Positions 1 through 9,186 of a stretch of 47,174 nt of DNA are shown piece by piece. The translations under genes were made by a program, and so were the position numbers. Source of the stretch: Bacteroidota bacterium (GTDB taxonomy: Bacteria > Bacteroidota > Bacteroidia > Bacteroidales > B18-G4); NCBI GenBank assembly GCA_013202965.1, contig JABMQZ010000125.1, forward strand, positions 1-47,174, given 5' to 3'. The notes beneath the pieces were generated by a model. It was not told the origin of the DNA, did not search any database, and worked only from the letters and a program-made list of their open reading frames with translations. Numbering within the stretch: position 1 is the first letter of the stretch; every line of letters starts with the position of its first letter.

Positions 1-12
1 CTTATTAGGAAA

Positions 13-32
13 CCTCGCGGCAAGCCACGAGG
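13..32. repeat. REP-like hairpin at left edge
   Basis: The arms CCTCG and CGAGG enclose GGC-AA-GCC with one C/A mismatch, giving a short stem-loop. A very similar hairpin lies at 47095-47115 in the same orientation. It sits directly beyond the end of the integrase remnant. It could be a REP-type element, a recombination site or a contig-breaking dispersed repeat; the sequence alone does not decide. Confidence 0.6.
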
Positions 33-34
33 AA

Positions 35-322
35 TTATTTGATTAAATGCCTTTGGTAAGTTTCAGGTAGTGAAATATTTGTTTTCCTGCCTGGAGATGT
101 CCCTCCCTTCTTATTTTCACTGGTATCAGTATGCAATTTCAACTTACTGTAATCAAGATACCAACTCTTCATCCTGATATGATTAAATATCCTGCGAATT
201 ACTCCCTTCCCATCCGCAATTATAAAGGCTTTTAATGATCTGTCCCATATGATGCCTTCAAGTTTCCGGAGGTGCTCAAGTATTTCCTTGCTTTCCGGAC
301 AAAAATTTCGTATCTTAGGCAA
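35..322 (-). pseudogene. Remnant of a tyrosine recombinase (N-terminal part)
   Basis: The 95-residue frame resembles the N-terminal region of Bacteroidota XerC/D-like integrases. It has the pattern of an LEGIIWDRSLKAF stretch, then an IFNHI-type helix, then a low-complexity linker and LPETYQRHL, which in intact proteins opens the SAM-like core-binding domain. The frame stops there, so the core-binding and catalytic domains with the R-H-R-Y residues are absent. The only start is TTG, with an in-frame TAA three codons upstream, so the N-terminus is also lost. It ends within 3 bp of a REP-like hairpin, which suggests that loss of the 3' part involved that element. The family assignment is from pattern recognition and is moderate. 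Confidence 0.45.
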
Positions 323-483
323 AATCGGAATTTAAGGCAAGATCTGTCTTGTGGTTATTATATTCCGTATTGCCCAAATTTTTCCGGGGCAGTAGCCACA
401 GATATTCATTCTTAAGAGCTAATAAATCTACACCTGTGCTCATTTGGGTCTTGCCGGGCCAGGGTATATGATAGGAGAATTAT
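323..483. other. Short intergenic region
   Basis: 161 bp between the divergent integrase remnant and the 110-aa gene. An AGGAGA ribosome-binding-like stretch sits just before the ATG at 484. No convincing -7 box, terminator or repeat was recognised. Confidence 0.4.
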
Positions 484-816
484 ATGACTGAAGTAAAAAT
501 GATCTATCTGACCGGGAGGACAGGACAAAAATACCGTTTTTATACTTTCCCGGGACCGGAAGGATTGAAGGCAAAGGGAGGAGTATATGCCATAACACAG
601 CGCTCAATGCAAGATAAGGCATGGGAGCATAAAGTGATGAAGATCGATGAGACACCCGATATGTCTGCATTGAAAGCCATCATGCGCGCACCGGGTTATG
701 ATTGCCATAAGGGTGCAAATTGCCTTGCTGCCAGGCTTGAAAATGATCCCGTCAGGAGAAGGAAGATGACTGAGGACCTTTGGGGCAACTACTTCCCTTC
801 CATGCTAACTGCCTGA
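484..816 (+). CDS. Small GIY-YIG-like domain protein, probably catalytically degenerate
   Basis: This 110-aa protein has the layout of small GIY-YIG-like proteins. A GVYAITQR strand stands where GIY would be, VMKIDETPDMSAL where YIG.T.DL would be, then GANCLAARLENDPVRRR and a LWGNYFPSM tail similar to the DL...Y.PP ending. The signature GIY and YIG residues are replaced, so nuclease activity is doubtful. A Cys pair (CHKGANC) could bind metal. The ATG follows a clear AGGAGA ribosome-binding-like site. It stands alone between an integrase remnant and an envelope gene. The fold assignment is an inference from weak motif similarity; otherwise it is a hypothetical protein. Confidence 0.5.
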   Translation: MTEVKMIYLTGRTGQKYRFYTFPGPEGLKAKGGVYAITQRSMQDKAWEHKVMKIDETPDMSALKAIMRAPGYDCHKGANCLAARLENDPVRRRKMTEDLWGNYFPSMLTA

Positions 817-874
817 TCAGGCTTTGGGCGTAATTTTCGTATCTTTATCGCCTGAGTAAATCAAATCTATTTTC

Positions 875-2671
875 ATGACCCTTAGTAAAACAAGGAAGAA
901 ATGGCTGATCATCGGCGGTTCGGTGCTGCTTATCCTGATCATCCTTCTGATCATACTTAACAGCATTCTGAGTAATAAAGCTGATCATTTATTGAGAGAA
1001 AAGCTTTCTTCCATCGATACCAGCTCGTATAATATAGATTTCAGGAAAGTACGGATTAATGTGTTTACACGCTCGGTAAACATTTATGACATAAGTGTTA
1101 AACCTGCTGATTCTGCACTGGAAGAGCTCAGAAATAAGCAGCTGGCCATGCCGGTATTCGAGATCAAGGTGCCAAAGCTTAAGCTGTCCGGCCTAAGTAT
1201 AATGAAAGCCATAAAGGGGGAAGGTATTGATATAGGAAAAATTATTTTAATGGATCCCGATATCAAAATTTACAGTGGGCATGGCTTGTTTCCCGAAAAA
1301 AACTCATCTTCCGGAAATAAAAGCATTTTTTCATCTGACACCATTGTTGGATCACCGGTGAAAGAAGCCAGACTGGGCTCATTTGAGATCAGGGATGCCC
1401 ATATAGAAGCAATCGACCTGAGCAATGATAAAACGGTCATGGAAACCAGGGAACTCAATATTCTCGTGGATGATCTGTGGCTTCATTACCCTGAAGGTGA
1501 TACACTTTCACAGCTACTTGATATCAGTGATTTCAGTATCTCTTTGCAATCACATCAGATGGAACTGCCGGGCAATTTCTACAGTCTTCAAACCGGCCCA
1601 CTGGAAATATCATATAAGGATAAAGAGATCCGGCTTGATTCCGTGCAACTTATTCCTGCTTATTCAGAACAGCAATTCGGCAGGATGGCAGGTAAGCAGA
1701 CAGACCGCTTTGACCTGAAGACCGGACAGATCCTTGTTTCAGGCATCGAATTTGACAGCCTGATAAATAAAAAGCTGATCATAGAAAATATCGATATTAG
1801 CAGGCTGCATGCTGATATCTACCGTGACAAAGGAATCCCCCGGGACATGAAACATTTCCCGAAATTATTTCAAACTGCTGTTGCCGACATTCCCATCTAT
1901 GTAAAAATTGGGAAGATCATTTTAAGTGAAGGCTATGCACGTTACGAGGAAATGCCGGAGAGCGGTACAGTCCCCGGGAGGATCATGTTTGATCAACTGG
2001 AACTCACGATAGAAGGAGTGAGCAATGATGCTACAATGATCAGTGAAGGACTTGCAATGAAGGTTGATGGCAAAGGATTACTGATGGGAAAGACCAGGGC
2101 AAAGCTTCAGCTGCATATGCCGGTTGGTGACCCGATGGAGCGTTTTACTTTTTATGGCTCGACCGAAACTTTTGCAGTGAAGGACATCAATCCCATGGTA
2201 GAGCCATTGGCTCATTTCAGGGCAATCGGAGGAACTGTAAACAGCGTCAGTTATTATGCCATGGCATACCATGACACGGCCATTGGAAGAATTGAATTTC
2301 TATACAATGAGCTGGAGATTTCAGTGTTAAAAAAACAAAAGGAAGCAAAAGGAGAGATTGGGCAAAATCGTTTTCTTTCTTTCCTGGCAGGATCAGTGAT
2401 CCACAAAGCCAATCCAATGGAGAATAAACCGGTCAGAATATCCAAAATGTTTTTTGTCCGTGACCTGAACAAGGGATTCTTTAATTATATATGGAAAACT
2501 ATTCAGAATGGGCTGACAAATACTGTCACCCCGGGCAAAAAGAACCTCGCCACAGATATGAGCTGGCCGGAATTTTTAAATGACTGTCAGAATGTTTTAC
2601 TTGATGACTGGAAGCAAATGCATCAGGGGAAAACCGAGACCAAAAAAAATAAGCGGAGAAAAAACAAATAG
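875..2671 (+). CDS. Membrane-anchored AsmA/DUF748-like envelope protein
   Basis: This 598-aa protein has an uncleaved-looking N-terminal membrane helix (about residues 9-31, very rich in L and I). It is followed by a long periplasmic region whose opening, with SSYNIDFRKVRINVFTRSVNIYDISVKP, is typical of the start of AsmA-like or DUF748-type proteins that span the periplasm as repeating beta strands. The C-terminus is strongly basic (KKNKRRKNK). No catalytic motif is visible. It is monocistronic on the plus strand and convergent with the next gene (16 bp apart). A role in envelope lipid handling or outer-membrane homeostasis would fit the family but is inferred. Confidence 0.6.
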   Translation: MTLSKTRKKWLIIGGSVLLILIILLIILNSILSNKADHLLREKLSSIDTSSYNIDFRKVRINVFTRSVNIYDISVKPADSALEELRNKQLAMPVFEIKVPKLKLSGLSIMKAIKGEGIDIGKIILMDPDIKIYSGHGLFPEKNSSSGNKSIFSSDTIVGSPVKEARLGSFEIRDAHIEAIDLSNDKTVMETRELNILVDDLWLHYPEGDTLSQLLDISDFSISLQSHQMELPGNFYSLQTGPLEISYKDKEIRLDSVQLIPAYSEQQFGRMAGKQTDRFDLKTGQILVSGIEFDSLINKKLIIENIDISRLHADIYRDKGIPRDMKHFPKLFQTAVADIPIYVKIGKIILSEGYARYEEMPESGTVPGRIMFDQLELTIEGVSNDATMISEGLAMKVDGKGLLMGKTRAKLQLHMPVGDPMERFTFYGSTETFAVKDINPMVEPLAHFRAIGGTVNSVSYYAMAYHDTAIGRIEFLYNELEISVLKKQKEAKGEIGQNRFLSFLAGSVIHKANPMENKPVRISKMFFVRDLNKGFFNYIWKTIQNGLTNTVTPGKKNLATDMSWPEFLNDCQNVLLDDWKQMHQGKTETKKNKRRKNK

Positions 2672-2687
2672 CGCGATCATTTTCTCC

Positions 2688-3317
2688 TTAATTCTCAGCA
2701 CTTATCATCTTCTCAGAGAAAAGTTTCTTAACGATCCTCTTCCCTAAAGTTTTCGTAACCTTATCAGGATTAAGCGGATCAAGACTTTTGCTTTGTCCTC
2801 CCCAGATGATCATATCCCCTTTGTTCTGATATAGATTAACATCAATGCGAAATGTTTTTCCGGGCCGCCTGTAATAATTTGGATCTATGATAATAGGCAG
2901 GTCGTGGTAATAATAAAATGAATAATATTCGTAATAATTATACGCATATGGCGGAAGCACCTCGGGAGCCATCACGTACATATCCGTACTTTCAGCATCT
3001 ACCATTTTCAAGATCAGCATGCCATCCACACCTGCACTATCAAGTTTTCTCTCAATGGTGCTATAAAAAAACATTGAATCATAGATTAAAAGCCCCTGGC
3101 CACTGACAGCGGAAATCCCCCTGTCGCGCATTGCTGTGAGCATGTCTTCCTCAAGTGATTGCCTCAGCTGCCTGTCTTTAAATTGTACGATGACCAGCAA
3201 TTTTTGCATGGGGTCTTTCAGAAAGCGTGTATCCTTCCAAATAGTTTTTACCTGGGCCATACCGGGTAAACTCAGCAGTACAATGAGCAGGCCAAGGATG
3301 AATGAAGTTTTTTTCAT
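2688..3317 (-). CDS. Secreted protein of unknown function
   Basis: About 209 aa starting at MKKTSF; the TTG two codons upstream in the ORF track is less likely. The first ~20 residues form a signal peptide ending near GMAQ. The mature part opens with VKTIWKDTRFLKDPMQKLLVIVQF and then LEEDMLTAMRDRGISA, which recalls small periplasmic or lipoprotein-like proteins that process stress or envelope signals. A Tyr-rich stretch (YAYNYYEYYSFYYYH) sits mid-protein. It lies about 17 bp downstream of the 904-aa anchored protein on the same strand and is probably co-transcribed with it. I do not recognise the family with confidence. Confidence 0.6.
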   Translation of the reverse strand: MKKTSFILGLLIVLLSLPGMAQVKTIWKDTRFLKDPMQKLLVIVQFKDRQLRQSLEEDMLTAMRDRGISAVSGQGLLIYDSMFFYSTIERKLDSAGVDGMLILKMVDAESTDMYVMAPEVLPPYAYNYYEYYSFYYYHDLPIIIDPNYYRRPGKTFRIDVNLYQNKGDMIIWGGQSKSLDPLNPDKVTKTLGKRIVKKLFSEKMISAEN

Positions 3318-3334
3318 GTTCAATATTTTATTTC

Positions 3335-6049
3335 TTACCTGAAATAATAATTATAGATCGTATTTCCTGATCCAACGATCATATTCAGTTGTCCGTCACG
3401 GTTCAGGCTGCCTATCAATATCCTGGTTTTTCCAATATGGTCGGGGGTACTGAGTAGATTTCCTGCACGGTCAAAAAGGTAAATTTTCCGGCTTTCCCCT
3501 GACACCACCCCTATCAGTTTCTCACTCAATGATACGGGAATGATCACCGGTGAAGAATTGATCTCATTTTCAAATTCCCATGAAAACATGACATTTTTAA
3601 AGCGGTCGAACACGCTCAGCTTGTTACCGTCAAGGAAAATAAAATCCTTTCCACCCTTATTATTGAAATCCTCATACAGGAAATAATGCGCCTTGCTGAA
3701 ATTCCCAAAATCAGTCTGCTCAATCTTTCCGTTTGAATGAATATAGGTCAGTTTTCCATTTTCGTCAGTGCTCAGAATGATACCTTTGCTGTTGGTTTCG
3801 TTCACATAGAACCTGGAATTTACCCCATTGACAATATTTTTTTTCAGATTGATCCTTGATCGACCACGCCGGTCAGTGATCTTTACATTTCCTTCTGCAT
3901 CTGCAATGATGATGTAATCCCTGGCTCCTTCCCTCAGGTGCTGGACAGGATTGGTAATTGCCCCTTTCGAGAGTGGATTTTTCCATCCTTCAATTCTCTT
4001 GCCCTTGATATCGAAATTGTACACCCTGTTATCCTCCAGGGCAATCAGGATGCGATAATCTTTATTATTGTCATAATCAAAAACAGCCAGCCCATTGGTC
4101 GCCTTCTTCTTCAGTTCTACCGGATATCCTTCCACATCCCTTCCGAAGAGATCGATAAGGTATACGCGGTTTTCCGTATTGAACAGGTACTGGATTTTCC
4201 CATTCCGGTAATAATCCACCGTATGTACGTCACTGATGACCTTTTCGCCAAGATTCAGCTTCCAGTCGATGTTGCCGTCATGATCAATGAGATACATATT
4301 GTTGAGTGTATCGAAAGCCACGATCTTCAGCCTGTTTGTCCGGTGGTCTTTTACAAAATAGGGTTGCCCGTGCACAGGGGCATCAAGATATGCTTTCCAG
4401 ATGGCAAGGTCTTCCTTTATGTAAGCGGGATTATGTTTGACGTAAATACTCGTAAAATACATATTATTCAGTGCCTTGAACTGAACGGCCAGAGCTTCGA
4501 AATTCTTTATCAGGCCGGGATTATTTTCGATAAAGGCGGCCAAAGGAATTGCCAGGATGTCCTTGAGTAAAGGCGTTGAATTTCTGATGTTAAAATAAAA
4601 GAAAATATTGGAACGGTCGGAGATATTATCAGTGAATTCCTTGAAGTTCTCGTTTTGTTCAAGCGTTTTTCCCGATAAAAGGATATTGATAAGGTTTTCA
4701 AGGCTTTGGCTGGAATTTGCAAAGACAATATAATCTTCGATCTGTGTATAATAATTTTCTTTGATTTCGGAAAATATCCGGCCATAGATCACAGGGAGCA
4801 GTTCAGGAATGGCAATCCTTCTAATGATATAATCCCTGTACTCAGAAGTGTATTGGCTTGAGGATAATTCCTTCAGCTTCCGTGCTGCCAATTCAATATC
4901 CTGTGCATGTATGGCCAGGAAAGTATTGGACTTCTGGTCCTGCAAATGCGGATTGATCAAGGCCAGGGCCATTTCGTTTCCAATCCATGCAGTCATATAT
5001 TCTTCGAGCCTGTCACCGTAGCGGCTCTTCATTTTACTCAGTTTACTTTCCCGGCCGGGGAAAATTCCATCATGCTGAAGGTATTCGGCATTTTTATGAT
5101 ACAGGCTTTCAAAATCGCTGAAACCAAAACTCAGAAGAAGAGAGGTATTATAAGGCAGGATGCGTGTAACTTCGATCTTTTGGGCTTGCTGCCGCCGGAA
5201 GATGCTCAGGAACTGGTTCATGGAGTCAATGGCCTCCGTATACCCATTCATGAGGAGTTCGTCCTTTTTAATGATAAGGTCTATTTCAGACCATGAGCCA
5301 AAAGCAGGTAAAATCTTTCTTTCCTTATAATAGGAGGAAGCGAAAATGTTACGTGCAATAGCAGGTATACGTCCAAAATTGACATAGATATTCGCATCTA
5401 CATTTTGTCCCGAGGTAAGGGCGACTTTTTGAAAGAGATGATCAAAAGGAAGTGATGATCTTGTATCGATACGCAAGGCACAATCCTCCAGTATAGCAGC
5501 TGTATTGCCTATCATGCACAGACCATAATCTATGCAATAATAGCAGGCGGTATCCCCAGCATCTGACAATAAATAGCCATCGATATCACGAAACGACATC
5601 TCTGTTTTCTGAAGTGCTCCTCCGTGCAATTTCCCGATTAGCAGATCAAGCTCATGCTCTGATGCAGCATAGGGCCATCGAAATAATATGCAATAAGCCA
5701 TCTGCCCGCCGTCTTCCAGTAATGCAAGGTAAATGTTTCCTTTTTCCAGTAATTCCATGTATCCCATTTCGGATAAAATGGAATCTGCACCCTGCAGGGC
5801 ATTCAGCAGGTTTCCAGCAGTTTCAGTCTTAAGGATATCAGCCCAGATATCATTTTTACCCGATAGTTCGCGTATGAGTGTCCCCGGCTCATTGATTTTG
5901 ATAAAAATCCCGGTGTTTTCAGGGATGGCATCCTCGGGGCTGAAAGGTGAACGGCCATACTTGTCATACAGGTACCAGGCACCGGCCAAAACCAGCACAG
6001 CAAGAATGATCAGCAATCCGTAATTAAATATCCTGAAATGTCGGGCCAT
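3335..6049 (-). CDS. Membrane-anchored protein with C-terminal beta-propeller-like repeats (DUF3352-like N-terminus)
   Basis: 904 aa from ATG at 6049; the track's TTG start adds three residues. A membrane helix at about residues 9-27 is followed by a large extracytoplasmic region opening IPENTGIFIKINEP, which resembles DUF3352-type proteins. From about residue 575 on, repeating blades of the kind D-x-x-N-N-x-x-Y...V-Y-x-x-D-x-x-G appear (MYLIDHDGNIDWKL, VYLIDLFGRDVEG, VYNFDIKGKRIEGW, IYLFDRAGNLL). These match a PQQ/FG-GAP-like propeller. No catalytic residues were found. A likely -7 box at 6070-6077 gives a short leader. It probably forms an operon with the small secreted protein downstream. 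The function is unknown; a surface or periplasmic scaffold is plausible. Confidence 0.6.
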   Translation of the reverse strand: MARHFRIFNYGLLIILAVLVLAGAWYLYDKYGRSPFSPEDAIPENTGIFIKINEPGTLIRELSGKNDIWADILKTETAGNLLNALQGADSILSEMGYMELLEKGNIYLALLEDGGQMAYCILFRWPYAASEHELDLLIGKLHGGALQKTEMSFRDIDGYLLSDAGDTACYYCIDYGLCMIGNTAAILEDCALRIDTRSSLPFDHLFQKVALTSGQNVDANIYVNFGRIPAIARNIFASSYYKERKILPAFGSWSEIDLIIKKDELLMNGYTEAIDSMNQFLSIFRRQQAQKIEVTRILPYNTSLLLSFGFSDFESLYHKNAEYLQHDGIFPGRESKLSKMKSRYGDRLEEYMTAWIGNEMALALINPHLQDQKSNTFLAIHAQDIELAARKLKELSSSQYTSEYRDYIIRRIAIPELLPVIYGRIFSEIKENYYTQIEDYIVFANSSQSLENLINILLSGKTLEQNENFKEFTDNISDRSNIFFYFNIRNSTPLLKDILAIPLAAFIENNPGLIKNFEALAVQFKALNNMYFTSIYVKHNPAYIKEDLAIWKAYLDAPVHGQPYFVKDHRTNRLKIVAFDTLNNMYLIDHDGNIDWKLNLGEKVISDVHTVDYYRNGKIQYLFNTENRVYLIDLFGRDVEGYPVELKKKATNGLAVFDYDNNKDYRILIALEDNRVYNFDIKGKRIEGWKNPLSKGAITNPVQHLREGARDYIIIADAEGNVKITDRRGRSRINLKKNIVNGVNSRFYVNETNSKGIILSTDENGKLTYIHSNGKIEQTDFGNFSKAHYFLYEDFNNKGGKDFIFLDGNKLSVFDRFKNVMFSWEFENEINSSPVIIPVSLSEKLIGVVSGESRKIYLFDRAGNLLSTPDHIGKTRILIGSLNRDGQLNMIVGSGNTIYNYYFR

Positions 6050-6069
6050 GGTGAACAATGTTATTATCT

Positions 6070-6077
6070 CAAAAGTA
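6070..6077 (-). promoter_or_regulatory. Candidate -7 box (TACTTTTG)
   Basis: It matches the Bacteroidota TAnnTTTG consensus, read on the minus strand. It stands 21 bp upstream of the ATG of the 904-aa gene. No good -33 TTTG was seen at the usual distance. Confidence 0.4.
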
Positions 6078-6143
6078 TAACAAAAAAAAGGCGTGAATAT
6101 TGAGGAGGGATGAATAAAACTAACAGAAAGATGTTAATTAATC

Positions 6144-6171
6144 AGTAGTTAGTAGTCAGTAGTCAGAATAG
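6144..6171. repeat. Heptamer array AGTAGTC type
   Basis: Units are AGTAGTT, AGTAGTC, AGTAGTC and AGAATAG. The last unit and its flank (AGTCAGAATAGTGT) recur at 30854. The array belongs to the dispersed heptamer family described in the findings. Confidence 0.75.
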
Positions 6172-6245
6172 TGTTGGGTGTAGAAACTTCTTCTATCATC
6201 TATCCCGATCTCTTTCCCCTTCGCCTTCTGCAATCTTGAAAATTC

Positions 6246-6307
6246 AAAACTCTTAACTCTTTACTTCAATTCTTCACTTGGAACTCGGAACTCGGAACTT
6301 AGAATTG
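6246..6307. repeat. Heptamer array AAAACTC / GGAACTC type
   Basis: It opens AAAACTC, TTAACTC and TTTACTT, passes through an imperfect part, then reads GGAACTC, GGAACTC, GGAACTT and AGAATTG. It lies directly downstream of the rnhB stop codon (minus strand). The terminal AGAATTG forms one arm of a 26-nt imperfect palindrome (6301-6326). Confidence 0.7.
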
Positions 6308-6326
6308 ATCTTTAAAGAACAATTCT
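6301..6326. terminator. 26-nt imperfect palindrome over the rnhB stop codon
   Basis: AGAATTG and CAATTCT arms enclose TCTTTAAAGA, with 12 of 13 possible pairs and one A/A mismatch. It is AT-rich and includes the rnhB stop codon. It might weaken transcription or protect the mRNA end, but it lacks a GC-rich stem, so a terminator role is uncertain. Confidence 0.3.
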
Positions 6327-6908
6327 AAGCTGTTCGTTCATATTGAAGCTTTTCCGGTGGTAGGGTGTAATACCGTATTGGTTTATTGCGTCCTTATGCT
6401 CACGTGTGGGATAGCCTTTATTGTTCGCCCACATATATTGCGGGTATTCATGATGGATCAATTCCATATATTCATCGCGCTGCGTTTTTGCAAGTACTGA
6501 GGCTGCAGCAATAGACAGGTATATTCCATCTCCCCTGATGATACAATGATGCGGAATATCCTTATAGGGGGTAAATCTGTTTCCGTCGACCAGCAGGAGC
6601 TCAGGAGGTGTGCTGAGTTTACTAATGGCGCGGTGCATGGCCAGGAATGAGGCATTCAGTATATTGATCTCATCGATTTCCAGATTATCAACCATTGCAA
6701 CAGCCCAGGCAATCGCTTCTCTTTCGATAATCACCCTCAATTTATTTCGCTGCTGTTCGCTAAGTTGCTTTGAGTCGTTGAGCATTTCATTCTTAAAGCC
6801 TTCAGGGAGGATGACGGCAGCAGCACAGACAGGCCCGGCAAAACATCCCCGCCCAGCCTCATCCAGACCGGCTTCCAGCAGCCCTTTTGTATGAAATCTT
6901 TCTAGCAT
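6312..6908 (-). CDS. rnhB: Ribonuclease HII
   Basis: 198 aa, the usual length for RNase HII, which nicks the RNA strand of RNA-DNA hybrids and starts ribonucleotide excision. The N-terminal metal site LDEAGRGCFAGPV (Asp-Glu) and the LLVDGN stretch with a further acidic residue are present. The ILNASFLAMHRAI helix and the SIAAASVLAKTQRD block are also typical. The ATG overlaps the end of the DUF6427 gene by 7 bp, so translation is probably coupled. It is the last gene of the glycosyltransferase-purD-DUF6427-rnhB series. Confidence 0.95.
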   Translation of the reverse strand: MLERFHTKGLLEAGLDEAGRGCFAGPVCAAAVILPEGFKNEMLNDSKQLSEQQRNKLRVIIEREAIAWAVAMVDNLEIDEINILNASFLAMHRAISKLSTPPELLLVDGNRFTPYKDIPHHCIIRGDGIYLSIAAASVLAKTQRDEYMELIHHEYPQYMWANNKGYPTREHKDAINQYGITPYHRKSFNMNEQLRIVL

Positions 6909-7894
6909 ACGGGAGAAAAGATATTATTGATCACTGTGGTCAGCAACAGCAATAAAAAGCAAATTTCTATTAATAACGACACCTTTCTGCGGTTAGCCAG
7001 GTATACTGAGATGATCATACTCGCCGGCACGGCAGCCAGCAAGGCAGTGTTGAGAAAATGCTCGCCCTCATATATAAGGGTGGAAAAAGAAAAGATGAAA
7101 AACCATGTGATAAGCAGGATCCTTTTCCTAAAACTGATATTCCATTCATTCAGATGAGATGCCAAATAAAATGATGCTGCCAGAAAAAGCAGTGCAGCCC
7201 ATCCCCACACCATATACTGCATATAATACGCCTTGATGTCAATGCCCGGAATGTTAGAAAACCAGTTTTCATAAGTACAATATTGCCCGGAAAGACTATC
7301 TGTCATAAAATAGGCCAGAAACAGGTACAGATAGACAGTAAAGATCCCTGAGAGGGAGACAAGAAATACCCGTATTGAAAAAGTACCGAATATGATAAAT
7401 GAAAGAAAAATGACAAGGAATATAAAAACCACAGGAAAATGAAACAGGGAAGCCATGGCAAGCAGGACTGCTGCGCTAAAAACATCTTTTGTCGGGTCTG
7501 CCTTGCCATAGGTGTTCAGTATCCTGTCAATGGCAAGGATGATAAATAATCCGGCACAAAGAACAGGGTTAAGCCCAAGCATAAGTGGCGATTGACTCAT
7601 CATGACAATAAATACGATGGCCGGAACCAGTGTATTTTTGGGTACAATTTCATGCCTGATGAGGATAAAGTTCAATATAAACGCTTCTGCAATAAGCAGG
7701 AACAGACCTGATATTGAAAATACCAGCACTTCGTCCGGCAGGGATTGCAGGAGCAACAGAAAGAGAGGGGATTCCGGACCTGCATTAATTTCAAGACAGG
7801 GAGCTGTATATGCGCAGATCCATAAAGATGCCGCAATGACAATCAAAAAAAGATATTGAAGATAGAAACTTGATTTAAAGAATCTGATCAGCAT
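6902..7894 (-). CDS. DUF6427-family polytopic membrane protein
   Basis: 330 aa with about eight to ten hydrophobic helices and few charged loops. The opening MLIRFFKSSFYLQYLFLIVIA and the helices around SPLMLGLNPVLCAGLFIILAID match a Bacteroidota-specific integral membrane family (DUF6427 as I recognise it) that often lies near purine or pyrimidine genes. No catalytic motif is visible. It starts 1 bp after the purD stop and overlaps rnhB by 7 bp, so all are probably on one mRNA. The function is unknown. Confidence 0.7.
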   Translation of the reverse strand: MLIRFFKSSFYLQYLFLIVIAASLWICAYTAPCLEINAGPESPLFLLLLQSLPDEVLVFSISGLFLLIAEAFILNFILIRHEIVPKNTLVPAIVFIVMMSQSPLMLGLNPVLCAGLFIILAIDRILNTYGKADPTKDVFSAAVLLAMASLFHFPVVFIFLVIFLSFIIFGTFSIRVFLVSLSGIFTVYLYLFLAYFMTDSLSGQYCTYENWFSNIPGIDIKAYYMQYMVWGWAALLFLAASFYLASHLNEWNISFRKRILLITWFFIFSFSTLIYEGEHFLNTALLAAVPASMIISVYLANRRKVSLLIEICFLLLLLTTVINNIFSPVC

Positions 7895-7895
7895 C

Positions 7896-9182
7896 TTACA
7901 AGGATTTCAGGTCAAAGCCAAGATCCTTCCGGAAATACTTTCCTTCAAAATCTATCACAGAGGCATTCACATATGATTGTCTGAGGGCTTCCTTCATATT
8001 TTCCCCAAAAGAGGTCACGGCTATGACGCGTCCCCCGCTGGTGGAAATTACACCCGTCTTTTCATCCCGGCTTGTTCCGGCATGAAAGATGATGCTGCCT
8101 TCAACATCATCTATTCCATGGATATCCTTTCCCTTTTCATATGCTCCGGGATAACCTCCAGACACCAGCATGATGGCCGTTGCGAAGCGTGGATCAGTGA
8201 GCAAATGCTCCTGAGCAAGGCTGCCATCTCCAACTGCAATGAAGTGCTGCAGCAGATCGGATTTTATCCTGGGAATAACAGATTCTGCCTCCGGGTCGCC
8301 CATCCTGACATTATATTCGATCACAAAAGGATCGCCCCCGACATTGATCAGTCCGAAAAATATGAATCCCTTATACTCGAGCCCTTCATCGATAAGGCCA
8401 CGCATTGTCGGAGCAATAATCTGATGCTCAACTTTCTGCATAAACTCAGGCCCGGCAAAAGGCACAGGAGAGATAGATCCCATTCCGCCGGTGTTCAGGC
8501 CGGTATCTCCCTCCCCGATTCGTTTGTAATCTTTAGCGGAGGGCAGTATCTTATAAGATTTACCATCGGTAAGCACAAAACATGAGATCTCAATCCCTTT
8601 TAAAAACTCTTCAATCACCACTTTGCGGCTGGCTTTGCCAAATTTGGCATCCCTGAGCATGGCGGTAAGTTCCTGCCCGGCTTCTTCAATAGTGCTGCAG
8701 ATCAGGACTCCTTTTCCTGCCGCCAGGCCATCGGCTTTCAACACATAAGGTGGCTTCATGCTTTTCAGAAATTCCAGGCCTTTCCCCAGCTCATCGGAAG
8801 TAAATGTAGCATAAGCTGCGGTAGGAATATCATACTTTTTCATGAACTCCTTGGCAAAATCTTTGCTTCCTTCCAACATGGCAGCCGCTTTTACAGGTCC
8901 GATCACCATAACTTTTGAAAGTTCGGGATCCGTTTTAAAAAAATCGTGAATTCCTTCTACCAGTGGCACTTCGGGGCCAACCACCAGCATACCGACATCT
9001 TCATTTAACACGAAAGCCTTCACTTCAGAATAATTTCCTGTATCAATATCTACATTCTTACCATGCAGTGATGTACCGGCATTGCCAGGTGCAATAAAAA
9101 GATGGCCAAGGCCTGCGCTTTGTGAAAGTTTCCATGCAAAGGCATGCTCACGGCCACCGGAGCCTAGAATTAGAACATTCAT
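7896..9182 (-). CDS. purD: Phosphoribosylamine-glycine ligase
   Basis: 428 aa, normal for PurD, which joins phosphoribosylamine and glycine with ATP in step two of purine synthesis. The N-terminal [19 protein letters not shown], the ATP-grasp segment [13 protein letters not shown], the [16 protein letters not shown] strand and [15 protein letters not shown] are all diagnostic. The C-terminal VRMGDPEAE motif carries metal ligands. It lies 4 bp after the glycosyltransferase gene and 1 bp before the DUF6427 gene, so it appears to be transcribed from the promoter upstream of the glycosyltransferase. Confidence 0.97.
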   Translation of the reverse strand: MNVLILGSGGREHAFAWKLSQSAGLGHLFIAPGNAGTSLHGKNVDIDTGNYSEVKAFVLNEDVGMLVVGPEVPLVEGIHDFFKTDPELSKVMVIGPVKAAAMLEGSKDFAKEFMKKYDIPTAAYATFTSDELGKGLEFLKSMKPPYVLKADGLAAGKGVLICSTIEEAGQELTAMLRDAKFGKASRKVVIEEFLKGIEISCFVLTDGKSYKILPSAKDYKRIGEGDTGLNTGGMGSISPVPFAGPEFMQKVEHQIIAPTMRGLIDEGLEYKGFIFFGLINVGGDPFVIEYNVRMGDPEAESVIPRIKSDLLQHFIAVGDGSLAQEHLLTDPRFATAIMLVSGGYPGAYEKGKDIHGIDDVEGSIIFHAGTSRDEKTGVISTSGGRVIAVTSFGENMKEALRQSYVNASVIDFEGKYFRKDLGFDLKSL

Positions 9183-9186
9183 AAAC

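Larger units (their letters stand above)
6059..6311. other. Intergenic region rich in heptamer repeats
   Basis: 253 bp between rnhB and the 904-aa gene, both on the minus strand. It holds a -7 box for the 904-aa gene, the AGTAGTC array (6144-6171) and the GGAACTC/AAAACTC array (6246-6307). It also holds an 18-bp word (6186-6203) whose reverse complement recurs exactly at 31061-31078. No ORF is supported. Confidence 0.7.

Noticed and set aside
3938-4570. 210-aa ORF on the plus strand
   Set aside because: It lies inside the 904-aa gene on the other strand; low-complexity hydrophobic translation without a motif.
7977-8585. 202-aa ORF on the plus strand
   Set aside because: It is antisense to the conserved purD frame and has no recognisable domain.
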